DNA from: an uncultured Opitutia bacterium
GTDB lineage: Bacteria; Verrucomicrobiota; Verrucomicrobiia; Opitutales; Opitutaceae
DNA length: 64,000 nt
Direction of reading: 5' to 3'
NCBI GenBank assembly: GCA_903877135.1
Contig: CAIRCN010000004.1
Span: forward strand, 62,001 to 126,000
Shown in pieces: positions 30,029-38,849 of the stretch. The first letter of the stretch is position 1, and every line of letters begins with the position of its first letter. Both the position numbers and the translations under genes were made by a program. The notes beneath the pieces are model-generated. The model ran no database searches. It had not been told where the DNA came from and saw only the letters and a program-made list of their open reading frames with translations.

Positions 30029-31987
30029 ATGCACGCGCTCGCGACTGTCGATTACGTCATCATCCTCGGTTATCTGATCTTGAGCCTGATCGCCGGCGTG
30101 ATCATGACAAAACGGGCGGGATTGAGCCTGGAGCATTATTTTCTCGGCGGGCGCACGCTGCCGTGGTGGGTGCTGGGCGTGGCGGGCATGGCGAACTGGT
30201 TCGATCTCACAGGGACGATGATGATCACGTCGTTCCTGTATATGCTCGGGCCTCGCGGGCTCTATGTGGAGTTTCGTGGCGGCGCCGGCATCGTGCTGAT
30301 CTTCATGCTGGCCTACACCGGGAAATGGCACCGGCGCTCCGGTTGCATGACGGGGGCGGAATGGATGACCTATCGGTTCGGGGATGGAAAGGCCGCCGAG
30401 GGCGTGCGGGCGATGTCCGCGCTCGCTGGCATCTTGATCACGGTCATGATGCTCGCGTATCTCATCCGGGGCGCGAGTTTGTTTCTCGGCCTTTTCTTCC
30501 CGTTTCCGGCAATGTATACGACGCTCGTCGTCGTCACCGTCTCGACCCTGTTTACGATGAGCGCGGGATTCTACGGCGTGGTGCTGACCGACCTGGTGCA
30601 GGGCGTGATCATTTTGACAGCGAGCGTGATCATCGCCTTCATGGCCTGGCATCTGGTGCCAAGCATGAGCAGCCTTGCGGCCACGGCGCAGGCCGTCACG
30701 GGCAACGCCGACTGGACCAACTCGCAGCCCGCCTGGCACACGCAGATGCCCGCCGGCTACGAGCCCTATTCGATGCTGATCATGGTCGCGTCATTCTACC
30801 TGCTGCGAAACATCCTTGGAGGGGCCGGAACTGGCGCCGACTCGCGCTACTTCGGCGCAAAGAGCGATCGCGACTGCGGGCTGCAATCCTTCCAGCAGGG
30901 GGTGATGCTGATGTTCCGCTGGCCGCTGATGATCGGCTTTGCGGTGATGGGCATTTACCTCGTGCACAGCCTTTATCCCGACCCAGCCGTCATCAAGCAG
31001 GCGGCGGACCTGATCCACACCCAATATCCTGCCACCACCGCACCGTTTTGGCATGATCTCACCGGGAGCATTATGACCTCGCCAGGGAGTCATCCGGCGG
31101 CCTTCGTCGCCCAACTTCGGGCCCTGCTGGGCCCGGATTGGCAGGGCAAACTCGCGCTGGTCGGCTACCATGGCACGGTCAACCCGGAGCAGATTCTCCC
31201 CGCCGTGCTGCTAAACATGGTGCCCACCGGACTGAAAGGACTGATCGTCGTGGCGATGTTCGCCGCGATGATGTCGTGCAAAAACGGCCTGATGAACGGC
31301 GCGAGCGCCTTATTCGTGAAGGACATCTACCAGAATTTTTTCCGTCCGCGGGCGGCTAATCGCGAGCTCATCATCACCTCCTACGCCTCCACACTCGGGA
31401 TTGTCATTCTAGGTTTCTACTTTGGCGTGGTGGCGACGAGCATCAACACCCTCTGGGGTTGGATCGTCATGAGTCTCACGGCGGGGCAGATCGGGCCGCA
31501 AGTCCTGCGTCTCTATTGGTGGCGCTGCAATGCCTGGGGCATGATCGGCGGCACGGTGCTGGGGATTCTGGGCGCAGTCGGGCAGCGGCTCTATTTTCCC
31601 GAGATGACCGAGCCGACACAGTTGGTGGTGATGACGGCCATCTCGGTCTTCGGTACCATCGCGGGCTCGCTCCTCACGGCGCCGACCTCCCGCGAGATTT
31701 TGGTTAACTTTTACCGGACGACGCGACCATTCGGCTGGTGGGGTTCGCTGCGCGGCGAATTCCAAGGAGCCGAACGGGCGGCCATCGATCTGGAGAACCG
31801 CAATGACATCATCACGCTGCCCTTTGCCCTACTCTGGTTGATCACGATGCTTCTGCTGCCGATGCAGTTGGTGATTCAATCCTACGCGACCTTCTTCCGC
31901 ACCCTGCCGCTGTTCCTGGTCGCTCTAGTCGGCATGTATTTTTTCTGGTGGAAACCGCTGATGAAAAAAGGACCAGCGACGCCATAG
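30029..31987 (+). CDS. Sodium:solute symporter family protein
   Basis: 652 residues with about 13-15 hydrophobic helices. The N terminus shows VDYVIILGYLILSLIAGV, then the SSS-family GLSLEHYFLGGRTLPWW and AGMANWFDLTGTMM, with further helices such as MFAAMMSCKNGLMNGASALFVKDIYQ. This is the LeuT-fold sodium/solute symporter family (sugars, amino acids, sialic acid and others). The solute cannot be determined. It is a stand-alone gene that converges on ruvB with a 31-bp gap. The ATG at 30029 is the first start consistent with the helix pattern. Confidence 0.88.
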   Translation: MHALATVDYVIILGYLILSLIAGVIMTKRAGLSLEHYFLGGRTLPWWVLGVAGMANWFDLTGTMMITSFLYMLGPRGLYVEFRGGAGIVLIFMLAYTGKWHRRSGCMTGAEWMTYRFGDGKAAEGVRAMSALAGILITVMMLAYLIRGASLFLGLFFPFPAMYTTLVVVTVSTLFTMSAGFYGVVLTDLVQGVIILTASVIIAFMAWHLVPSMSSLAATAQAVTGNADWTNSQPAWHTQMPAGYEPYSMLIMVASFYLLRNILGGAGTGADSRYFGAKSDRDCGLQSFQQGVMLMFRWPLMIGFAVMGIYLVHSLYPDPAVIKQAADLIHTQYPATTAPFWHDLTGSIMTSPGSHPAAFVAQLRALLGPDWQGKLALVGYHGTVNPEQILPAVLLNMVPTGLKGLIVVAMFAAMMSCKNGLMNGASALFVKDIYQNFFRPRAANRELIITSYASTLGIVILGFYFGVVATSINTLWGWIVMSLTAGQIGPQVLRLYWWRCNAWGMIGGTVLGILGAVGQRLYFPEMTEPTQLVVMTAISVFGTIAGSLLTAPTSREILVNFYRTTRPFGWWGSLRGEFQGAERAAIDLENRNDIITLPFALLWLITMLLLPMQLVIQSYATFFRTLPLFLVALVGMYFFWWKPLMKKGPATP

Positions 31988-32018
31988 CCTGGCAAGTCAG
32001 TGCTGACAGTGCCCGCGG

Positions 32019-33074
32019 TCAGAACAGGCTGCTCTGTTGCGTGCCGCTGGCGGACTTCAGGCCGACGGCGCCGTAGCCCTTCGGCGTGAGCACGCGGCCC
32101 TGGGGCGTCCGCTGGAGGTAGCCTTCCTGAATGAGGAACGGCTCGTGCACTTCCTCGAGCGTCTCGGCTTCCTCGCCGACGGCGACGGCGATGGTGCTCA
32201 TGCCGACGGGTTTTCCACCATAGTTTTCCGCCATCACCCGGAGCATGCGCTTATCCATCTCGTCGAGCCCGGCGGCGTCGATCTCCAGAAGCTCAAGGGC
32301 GGCGGCGGCGACGGGCTGGGTGATTTTACCGGTGGCGCGTTCCTGGGCGAAGTCGCGGACGAAGTTGATGAGATTGTTGGCGACGCGCGGCGTGCCGCGG
32401 GCGCGGGTGGCGATTTCACGGGCGCCGCCGTCGTCGATCGTGACCTTGAGCAGCCCGCAACTGCGGCGGACGATGCCTTCGAGCGTCGGGTGGTCGTAGT
32501 AGTCGAGGCGCGTCTGCAGGGTGAAACGCGAGCGGAGCGGGGCGGTGAGCAGGCCGCTGCGGGTGGTGGCGCCGACGAGCGTGAAACGCGGGATCGAGAG
32601 GCGGACGCTGCGCGCGTTGGGCCCCTGGTCGATCATGATGTCGAGGCGAAAATCCTCCATCGCCGAGTAGAGATACTCCTCGACGGTTTTGGGGATGCGG
32701 TGAATTTCGTCGATGAAAAGGATGTCGCCCTCCTCGAGATTCGTCAGCAGGCCGGCGAGGTCACCGGCTTTCTCGATGACGGGGCCGGAGGTGACTCGGA
32801 CGGCTTTGCCGAGCTCGTTGCCGAGAATGAACGCGAGGGTGGTCTTGCCGAGGCCTGGCGGGCCGGAGAGCAAAATGTGGTTGAGTGCCTCGCTGCGTTT
32901 CTTGGCAGCGCCGACCATGATTTTCAGGCGCTCGACGGTTTTTGTCTGACCGGTGAAGTCGGAAAACGAGAGGGGGCGCAACGCGGCCTCCGCGGGCGTG
33001 ATGGGCGCGGTCAGTGCAGAGGAGATGTAACCGGTGCCTCTGGGAGTTTTGTCGTCGAGAGCCATGGAGGTCAT
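32019..33074 (-). CDS. ruvB: Holliday junction branch migration helicase RuvB
   Basis: 351 residues. It has [20 protein letters not shown], Walker [13 protein letters not shown], Walker [28 protein letters not shown] and a C-terminal winged helix with [17 protein letters not shown]. This is a complete RuvB, which drives branch migration with RuvA. The ATG at 33074 overlaps the murA stop as ATGA, so translation is coupled to murA; an ATG at 33065 is also possible. No ruvA or ruvC is adjacent. Confidence 0.95.
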   Translation of the reverse strand: MTSMALDDKTPRGTGYISSALTAPITPAEAALRPLSFSDFTGQTKTVERLKIMVGAAKKRSEALNHILLSGPPGLGKTTLAFILGNELGKAVRVTSGPVIEKAGDLAGLLTNLEEGDILFIDEIHRIPKTVEEYLYSAMEDFRLDIMIDQGPNARSVRLSIPRFTLVGATTRSGLLTAPLRSRFTLQTRLDYYDHPTLEGIVRRSCGLLKVTIDDGGAREIATRARGTPRVANNLINFVRDFAQERATGKITQPVAAAALELLEIDAAGLDEMDKRMLRVMAENYGGKPVGMSTIAVAVGEEAETLEEVHEPFLIQEGYLQRTPQGRVLTPKGYGAVGLKSASGTQQSSLF

Positions 33075-34360
33075 TTCCACTCGGCGTCGGCGCCGAGGCT
33101 GCGGAGGTTTTCGACAAACTTCGGGTGGGCGCGTTGGATGATTTCGGCGTTCTTCACCACGGAGCGGCCGGGGATGCTCGCGGCCACCATGAAGAGAGCG
33201 ACGGCGGCGCGGATGATATAGGGCGCGTCGACCACCGCCGGGCGCAGCGGGCGGTCGCCAAACACGATAATGCGGTGCGGGTCGCTGACGACGACGTGGG
33301 CGCCGAATTTCGCGAGTTCGGGCATCCAAGTGAAGCCCCCCTCGTAAACCTTGTTCCAAAACTGAATGGCGCCCTGCGCGCGGACAGAGAGAGCGATCAT
33401 GCACGGCAGCAGGTCGACCGGAAAATACGGCCACGGCGCGGCCTCGATTTTTGGGAGTAGGTTGGTGGTGTAGGGCGTCTCGATGACGAGGCGCTGGTGG
33501 GCGCGCACGAGTGCGGTGTCGCCCTCGTGCTCAATGACGACGCCGAGTTTGGCGAAGGAGCGTGTGATGAGGTCGAAGTGGTGCGGGAGCGAGTGACGGA
33601 CGCGGACTTCGCCGCCAGTGATGGCGCCGAGGGCGAGAAAGGTGACGACCTCGTGGTAGTCGGTGTTGATCGTGAAAGTGCCGCCGCCGAGGCGCGGGAC
33701 GCCATCGACCGTGAGCTTGCTGGTGCCCAGGCCTGAGATCTTCGCGCCCATGGCGACGAGCACGGCGCAGAGGTCCTGCACATGGGGCTCGCTGGCGGCA
33801 TTGAGGAGGGTGGACTCGCCGGAGGCGAGCACTGCGGCCATGACGAAATTTTCGGTGGCGGTGACCGACATGTAGTCGGGCCAGTGACGCGCCCCGTGGA
33901 AACCGCCGTCGAGCGTGAGGGTGAGGGCGTGGTTGTGCGCGATGGTGGCGCCGAGTTTTTTTAGGATTTCGAGGTGCGGGTCGAGTTCGCGGATGCCGAG
34001 CGAGCAGCCCTTGGCGTTAGATGGAATGGCAATTTTACCCATGCGGTGCAGGAGCGGCGCGAAGAGCAACACGGAGGAGCGCATGCCCGAGGGCAACTCG
34101 CCCTTGAGGCGCGCGGGATCGAAGGTCGAGTGGTCTAGTGTCATCTCGCCGGCGGCCTTGTCCCAGGTGACGCGCGAACCCTGCGCGGCGAAAAATGTTA
34201 CCAGCTTCTCGACGTCAGTGATGGCGGGAACGTTGAGCAGCCGCACAGGCGCATCGGTGAGGAGCGTGGCGCACAGGATGGGCAGGGCGGAGTTTTTGTT
34301 GCCCGATGGCGTGATGGTGCCGGAGAGCGGGGTGCCACCTTTGACGATGAGATCGGACAT
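33071..34360 (-). CDS. murA: UDP-N-acetylglucosamine 1-carboxyvinyltransferase MurA
   Basis: 429 residues. The substrate motif [11 protein letters not shown] contains the essential Lys22. The PEP-binding loop has the conserved Cys119 ([15 protein letters not shown]), so it should be fosfomycin-sensitive by the usual rule. Later motifs such as [13 protein letters not shown] and [10 protein letters not shown] fit the family. It catalyses the first committed step of peptidoglycan synthesis in the cytoplasm. It is coupled to ruvB. Its promoter must lie just downstream of the terminator at 34402-34436. Confidence 0.95.
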   Translation of the reverse strand: MSDLIVKGGTPLSGTITPSGNKNSALPILCATLLTDAPVRLLNVPAITDVEKLVTFFAAQGSRVTWDKAAGEMTLDHSTFDPARLKGELPSGMRSSVLLFAPLLHRMGKIAIPSNAKGCSLGIRELDPHLEILKKLGATIAHNHALTLTLDGGFHGARHWPDYMSVTATENFVMAAVLASGESTLLNAASEPHVQDLCAVLVAMGAKISGLGTSKLTVDGVPRLGGGTFTINTDYHEVVTFLALGAITGGEVRVRHSLPHHFDLITRSFAKLGVVIEHEGDTALVRAHQRLVIETPYTTNLLPKIEAAPWPYFPVDLLPCMIALSVRAQGAIQFWNKVYEGGFTWMPELAKFGAHVVVSDPHRIIVFGDRPLRPAVVDAPYIIRAAVALFMVAASIPGRSVVKNAEIIQRAHPKFVENLRSLGADAEWK

Positions 34361-34401
34361 CGGAGTCGGGAGTCGGGAGGGCGAGAGGCGAGGAGCCGAA
34401 A

Positions 34402-34436
34402 AGTAAAAAGGCGCCCGCGGATTGCGGACGCCTTTG
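34402..34436 (-). terminator. Rho-independent terminator after the disordered-protein gene
   Basis: On the minus strand the sequence reads AAAGGCG-t-CCGC-aatcc-GCGG-g-CGCCTTT followed by TTTACTTTT. The stem is GC-rich with matching A/T flanks. It sits 54 bp after the stop at 34490 and before the murA start at 34360, so it separates the two transcripts. Confidence 0.8.
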
Positions 34437-34489
34437 AAATGCGCGCACTGGGGCGCGGCTTGGCAAGGTTTTTAGCAGCGGCGGTGTGA

Positions 34490-35491
34490 TTAGATCGCGC
34501 CGCCACCCTGCTGACCCTCGGACCGCGGGCCGCCGCGATCATCGCGATGGCGGCCCCGGCCGCCGCGGCGGCGACGGCGACCGCCGCCGTCGAAGCGACG
34601 CTCGCCGAACTGCTGCTCGCCTTCCGGATAATCGCGGGGGTCGCGGGGCTGGTAGTCGCGCTGGCCGCGGTTTTCGCCCTGATGGCCGCCGCGCCGATCG
34701 TGGTGCCGGTGGTGGCGGTGCTCGCCGTCGCGGCCCGACTCACGGTCCGACGTTTGGGGCGCGGCAACGGTCGAGGATTTTCCGCCAAAGAGGCCCTTGA
34801 GCCAGCCGAAGAAGCCGCGGGATTTTTTCGCGACTGGAGCCGGCTGGGCGGCGCGCGGGAGCGGGCCGCGCTGTTCGATCGCGGGTTCGCGGCGCGGCTC
34901 ACGCGGCTGCGGCTCGTAGGGCTTGGTGTCGCGGCGTTCCGGGCGGAAAGTCCCGCGGTCGTCGCGGCGAGGGCGCGCGTCATCGCTTTGCTGCGGCTCG
35001 TGTTCACCCCAGCTCTGGGCCGGACGCTTCATTTCTTCCGGCGGGAGGATTTTGAGCTCGGGTTTTTCTGCTGGCAGCGCAGGCGCAGCGGCTGGCGCGA
35101 CCGGGACTGCGATCGGAGCGGGCGCGGGAATCGAGGCGGCTGGGGTTACGGGTGGCGCGGATTGGGCCGGTTCGGCGGCGGCCTGTGGGGCCGGAGGCTC
35201 GGGGGTAGGGTTCTCGGGCGTCCCGCTGGCGAACGGATTTTGATATTCGCGCGCCGGGGTGATGACCTCGAGGGCGGTGGGTTTGTAGTCGCTGACGGTG
35301 CTGGCGGTCGGAGCGGCGGGCTTGGTGGCGATGGCGGGGCGCTTGCCCCGGAGGAGGCCCGAACCGCGGTTGTTGCCGAAGGTGCCGAAGGACGCTGGGT
35401 TGGCTGACGGGACGGGGCTTGCGGCGGGTGCCGTGCTGGCGGTCTCGGCGGAAGCCGGAGTCGGCTCGCCGGACGTTGCTGGATCTGACAT
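34490..35491 (-). CDS. Disordered Pro/Ala-rich then Arg/Gly-rich protein, possibly RNA-binding (unknown function)
   Basis: 333 residues without a recognised fold. Residues 1-165 are Ala/Pro/Ser/Thr-rich, residues 165-230 have many Arg and Glu (RPERRDTKPYEPQPREPRRE), and one hydrophobic island GFFGWLKGLFGGK lies around residue 235. The last 90 residues are Arg/Gly/His-rich with RGG-like clusters (GGGRRRRRGGRGRHRDDRGG). Tails of this sort occur on RNA-binding proteins such as RNase E or DEAD-box helicases, which I name only by analogy. It has its own terminator. Long open frames on the opposite strand here are composition artefacts. Confidence 0.6.
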   Translation of the reverse strand: MSDPATSGEPTPASAETASTAPAASPVPSANPASFGTFGNNRGSGLLRGKRPAIATKPAAPTASTVSDYKPTALEVITPAREYQNPFASGTPENPTPEPPAPQAAAEPAQSAPPVTPAASIPAPAPIAVPVAPAAAPALPAEKPELKILPPEEMKRPAQSWGEHEPQQSDDARPRRDDRGTFRPERRDTKPYEPQPREPRREPAIEQRGPLPRAAQPAPVAKKSRGFFGWLKGLFGGKSSTVAAPQTSDRESGRDGEHRHHRHHDRRGGHQGENRGQRDYQPRDPRDYPEGEQQFGERRFDGGGRRRRRGGRGRHRDDRGGPRSEGQQGGGAI

Positions 35492-35698
35492 GTGGTTTGG
35501 TTTTTGTTGTTATGCGGCGCTCACCGATAAGGGAGCGGCCGATGGTTTGGGATGGCAGACGGAGCGCAGGGAATGCGGCTCGACGCCTGCATGAAGGCAG
35601 GAACTTCGCCCAGTCACGGGCTTTGGGCAACCCCAAACTCACCCCGCCCGGCAGGCCGGGCTTGCCAGCGCCGCGGCGGCCCAGCAGCGTCCCGACTC

Positions 35699-36070
35699 AT
35701 GGACAAACTCGAGGAGATTTTTCGCATGCAGGATGGGCTCAACCGCCGGATCGGCGTCAACCTGCCGCCCCCGACCGACGAAGAAAAGGCAAGATGGATC
35801 CTTAATTACACCCGCGCGTTGCAGCAGGAGACCGCCGAGCTGATCGACAGCGTGCCGTGGAAATGGTGGGCGAAATACCAGAAATTCGACGAGCAGAACG
35901 CCAAAGTCGAGGTCGTCGACCTGTTCCATTTTCTCGTGTCGCTCGCGCAGACGCTCGGCATGACGGCCGACGACGTTTATCAGGCCTATCTCAAGAAAAA
36001 CGCCGTCAACCACCAGCGGCAGGAAAGCGGTTACGTCAAAAAAAACGAGGCCGACTCGAAGCACATCTGA
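35699..36070 (+). CDS. Dimeric dUTPase / MazG-like NTP pyrophosphohydrolase
   Basis: 123 all-helical residues. The dimeric dUTPase metal-site motifs appear in order: LQQETAELIDSVPWKWWAKY, then KVEVVDLFHFLVSLAQTLGM, where Glu and Asp residues bind Mg. Family members hydrolyse dUTP or related nucleotides to keep uracil out of DNA. The start MDKLEEIFRMQDGL is chosen over upstream frames, which lie in a non-coding leader with several small hairpins. It converges on the YiiD-like thioesterase. Confidence 0.82.
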   Translation: MDKLEEIFRMQDGLNRRIGVNLPPPTDEEKARWILNYTRALQQETAELIDSVPWKWWAKYQKFDEQNAKVEVVDLFHFLVSLAQTLGMTADDVYQAYLKKNAVNHQRQESGYVKKNEADSKHI

Positions 36071-36100
36071 CCGGGGCGGCGGTTTGAGCTCGCGAGTTCT

Positions 36101-36141
36101 GTGGCTGAAAATCGCAGCCACTGTGCCGGCAGGATGCCGGC
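36101..36141. terminator. Tandem hairpins between convergent genes (bidirectional terminator or REP-like element)
   Basis: Two adjacent perfect stems: GTGGCTG-aaaatcg-CAGCCAC (36101-36121) and GCCGGC-aggat-GCCGGC (36125-36141). They lie between the convergent dUTPase-like and thioesterase genes. Neither has a strong T-run, so a REP-like repeat is as likely as a terminator. Confidence 0.5.
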
Positions 36142-36153
36142 GCTTTCTGCCGC

Positions 36154-36615
36154 TCAGCGTGAAACGACAAACGCCGCCGTCACGTCGACGGCGACATTGC
36201 CGTTCTCCACGACCGAGGCTTTGAGCTTGAGCTTGGCCTTGCCGTAGCGATCCAGCGCGGCCTTAAACTCTTCGACGGCGGCCTTGGCGGGCCGCTCGCA
36301 AATCGCCCGCAAGTCCCCGAGCACCGGGCGGCGGTAGGCGGCGCGACTCTCCTTCACCACGATCCGCCACTCGGCCTTTTCGCCGGCATCCGCATGCTTC
36401 ATCAACTCCCACACGACACCGTAGCCCGCCAGCGTGGCAATCGACACGAGGCTGCCGCCGAACGCGGTGTTGAGAGAGTTTTTGTTCTGCTCTTTCGGAG
36501 CGATCAGCACCAGTGCGCGGTCGTCGCTCACCTCCACGCCGACGCCCATCGCTTTCGCGAGCGGGATCATCTCGTGGAGGAAAAGTTCGAACGCTGGGAC
36601 CTTGACCGACTTCAT
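36154..36615 (-). CDS. YiiD C-terminal-type thioesterase (hotdog fold)
   Basis: 153 residues. The central NSLNTAFGGSLVSIATLAGYGVVWELM and the later VVKESRAAYRRPVLGDLRAIC match the YiiD_C/thioesterase hotdog pattern. It acts presumably on an acyl-CoA or acyl-ACP in the cytoplasm. It is a stand-alone gene between a converging dUTPase-like gene and a diverging small cysteine-rich gene. Substrate unknown. Confidence 0.78.
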   Translation of the reverse strand: MKSVKVPAFELFLHEMIPLAKAMGVGVEVSDDRALVLIAPKEQNKNSLNTAFGGSLVSIATLAGYGVVWELMKHADAGEKAEWRIVVKESRAAYRRPVLGDLRAICERPAKAAVEEFKAALDRYGKAKLKLKASVVENGNVAVDVTAAFVVSR

Positions 36616-36795
36616 CGCGGCGGACGTTGGAGGGAAAAACGACGCACGTCAAAGCCCGACCGCCCAAATCGGGCAACCCGCGGGTCAGCCGGGGTTTGAC
36701 GGCGCGAGTTTCTGATGGCCTCCTGCCACCATGATGGCTTTTGCTGGCTACATTCGGACGTTGGACTGCCGGGCGCTGATTACGCCTCTGAAGAG

Positions 36796-37089
36796 ATGAC
36801 CGCGAACTGCCAGCGCAGTCCCAGTGCCGGCATGGAGTGCCGACCACAGTGCGGTGCATGTTGCATCTCGCCCTCGATCTCGTCGTCGATTCCAGGGATG
36901 ACTGGCGGAAAACCCGGCGGAGTGCCGTGTGTCCAGCTTCTGCCCAATTTGCGCTGCGCGCTGTTTGGCAAACCTGAGCGTCCCGCCGTCTGTGCCAGCC
37001 TCCGCCCCACGCAGGAAATGTGCGGCGGCAATCGCGCGGAAGCGATGGCGGGGCTCGCCGCGATGGAATTGGCAACGCGGCCGAAATGA
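36796..37089 (+). CDS. YkgJ-family cysteine cluster protein
   Basis: About 97 residues with CRPQCGACC, CVQL, RCALFG, ERPAVCASLRPTQEMCG, the UPF0153/YkgJ pattern thought to bind zinc or iron. The start is uncertain: an ATG at 36796 (preceded by GAAGAG with almost no spacing) or at 36832 would both include the cluster. No function is established for the family. The gene stops 55 bp before ettA, in the same direction. Confidence 0.75.
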   Translation: MTANCQRSPSAGMECRPQCGACCISPSISSSIPGMTGGKPGGVPCVQLLPNLRCALFGKPERPAVCASLRPTQEMCGGNRAEAMAGLAAMELATRPK

Positions 37090-37144
37090 TAGGCGGTCAA
37101 GTCGCGGAGCTTGCGGGGCGTCGACGGCGCGTTTGAGTGAGCGG

Positions 37145-38833
37145 ATGGCCAAAGCTGAAACAGCCCCGACAATCATTTTCTCGATGCTCGGCGTCTCGAA
37201 GAAAATCGAGCGCAAGGAAATTCTCCGCGATATCTCGCTGTCGTTTTATTATGGCGCCAAGATTGGCGTGCTCGGTCTCAACGGCTCCGGCAAGTCCTCG
37301 CTCCTGCGCATCCTCGCAGGTCGCGACACGGAGATCGAAGGGCGCGTGCATTTCGAACCGGGCTACACGATTGGCCTGCTGGAGCAGGAGCCGCACCTGA
37401 CGGCGGGCTCGACGGTGCGCGCGTGTGTCGAGGAGGGCGTGAAGCATCTCACCGATCTCACGACCGCCTACGACGCCACTTGGGACGACCTCGGCACCGC
37501 GGAGACCGAGGAGGCGAAGGGCGCGATTTCAAAGAAACAGGGCGAGTTGCAGGAGAAGATCGACGCGCTCGGCGCGTGGGATGTCGCGCCGCAGGTCGAG
37601 ATGGCGATGGATGCGCTGCGCTGTCCGCCGTCGGACCAGCCGGTGGACAAACTGTCCGGCGGCGAACGGCGGCGCGTGGCGCTGGCACGGCTGCTGTTGC
37701 AGAAACCGTCGATTCTCCTGCTGGACGAGCCGACGAATCATCTTGATGCCGAGAGCGTGCAGTGGCTGGAGCAGCACCTCGCGCGCTACGAGGGCACGGT
37801 GATCGCGGTGACACATGACCGGTATTTCTTGGACAACGTTGCCGAGTGGATTCTCGAGCTTTCCTATGGGCACGGGATTCCGTGGAAGGGCAACTACTCG
37901 TCGTGGCTAGAGCAGAAGCAGGCGCGTGCGGCGGTTGAGCAGCGCACGGAGGACCGGCGGCAAAAGGCGATGGCGCGCGAGCTGACGTGGATCCGCCAGT
38001 CGGCCAAGGCGCGTGTCGCGAAATCGCAGGCGCGCATTAACGCCTACGAGACGATGCTTAAGCAGAACGTCGCCGAGAAGGAGCGCGAGTTCGAGATCAT
38101 GATTCCGCCCGGCCCTCGGCTAGGCGCGCTCGTCGTGGAGGCGAAAAACCTGACCAAGAGTTACGGCGAGAACTTCCTGTTCGAGGATGTGAATTTTTCG
38201 CTCCCGCCCGGCGGGATCGTCGGCGTCATCGGGCCGAACGGTGCGGGCAAGACCACGCTGTTCCGGCTGATCACGGCGGTGGAGACGGGAGACACGGGCG
38301 AGTTGCGTGTCGGCCCGACGGTGAAGATCGCGCATGTGGACCAGTCGCGCGACTCGTTGCCCGACGGCGAAACGATTTGGCAGGCGATCAGCGGCGGCGA
38401 GGAGATCATGAGGCTCGCGAACCGCGAGGTGAATAGCCGTGCATATTGCGCGCAGTTTGGTTTCACCGGCGCGGACCAGAGCAAAAAGGTGGGCGTGCTC
38501 TCCGGCGGCGAGCGCAACCGCGTGCACCTCGCGCGGCTGCTGAAGAGCGGGGCCAACTTGATTTTGCTCGACGAGCCGACGAACGACCTTGACGTGAACT
38601 CGATCCGCGCGCTGGAGGAAGGGTTGGAGAATTTCGCGGGCTGCGCGGTGGTGGTGTCACACGACCGTTGGTTCCTCGACCGCGTAGCGACGCACATCCT
38701 GGCGTTCGAGGGTGATAGTTACGTCCACTGGTTCAGCGGCAACTATTCGAGCTACATCGAGGATTTGCACCGGCGGAAGGGCAAGGACGCGGATCAGCCG
38801 CATCGGATCAAATACCGGAAGCTTTCGCGGTAG
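37145..38833 (+). CDS. ettA: Energy-dependent translational throttle protein EttA (ABC-F)
   Basis: 562 residues, the usual EttA length. Two ABC cassettes: the first has GLNGSGKSS, LSGGERRRVALARLLL and ILLLDEPTNHLD; the second has GPNGAGKTT, LSGGERNRVHLARLL and ILLDEPTNDLD. They are joined by a charged linker (QRTEDRRQKAMARELTWIRQ) corresponding to the ribosome-contacting P-site tRNA interaction motif. It lacks membrane domains. EttA binds the ribosomal E site and tunes initiation to the ATP/ADP ratio. Start MAKAETAPTIIFSMLGVSK fits the family. Confidence 0.94.
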   Translation: MAKAETAPTIIFSMLGVSKKIERKEILRDISLSFYYGAKIGVLGLNGSGKSSLLRILAGRDTEIEGRVHFEPGYTIGLLEQEPHLTAGSTVRACVEEGVKHLTDLTTAYDATWDDLGTAETEEAKGAISKKQGELQEKIDALGAWDVAPQVEMAMDALRCPPSDQPVDKLSGGERRRVALARLLLQKPSILLLDEPTNHLDAESVQWLEQHLARYEGTVIAVTHDRYFLDNVAEWILELSYGHGIPWKGNYSSWLEQKQARAAVEQRTEDRRQKAMARELTWIRQSAKARVAKSQARINAYETMLKQNVAEKEREFEIMIPPGPRLGALVVEAKNLTKSYGENFLFEDVNFSLPPGGIVGVIGPNGAGKTTLFRLITAVETGDTGELRVGPTVKIAHVDQSRDSLPDGETIWQAISGGEEIMRLANREVNSRAYCAQFGFTGADQSKKVGVLSGGERNRVHLARLLKSGANLILLDEPTNDLDVNSIRALEEGLENFAGCAVVVSHDRWFLDRVATHILAFEGDSYVHWFSGNYSSYIEDLHRRKGKDADQPHRIKYRKLSR

Positions 38834-38849
38834 CTTTCGGCACTATCGC

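Noticed and set aside
34547-35407. 286-residue plus-strand frame opposite the disordered protein gene
   Set aside because: Both strands are open because of repetitive GC-rich codons. The minus-strand frame has a proper stop followed by a good terminator, so I kept that one.
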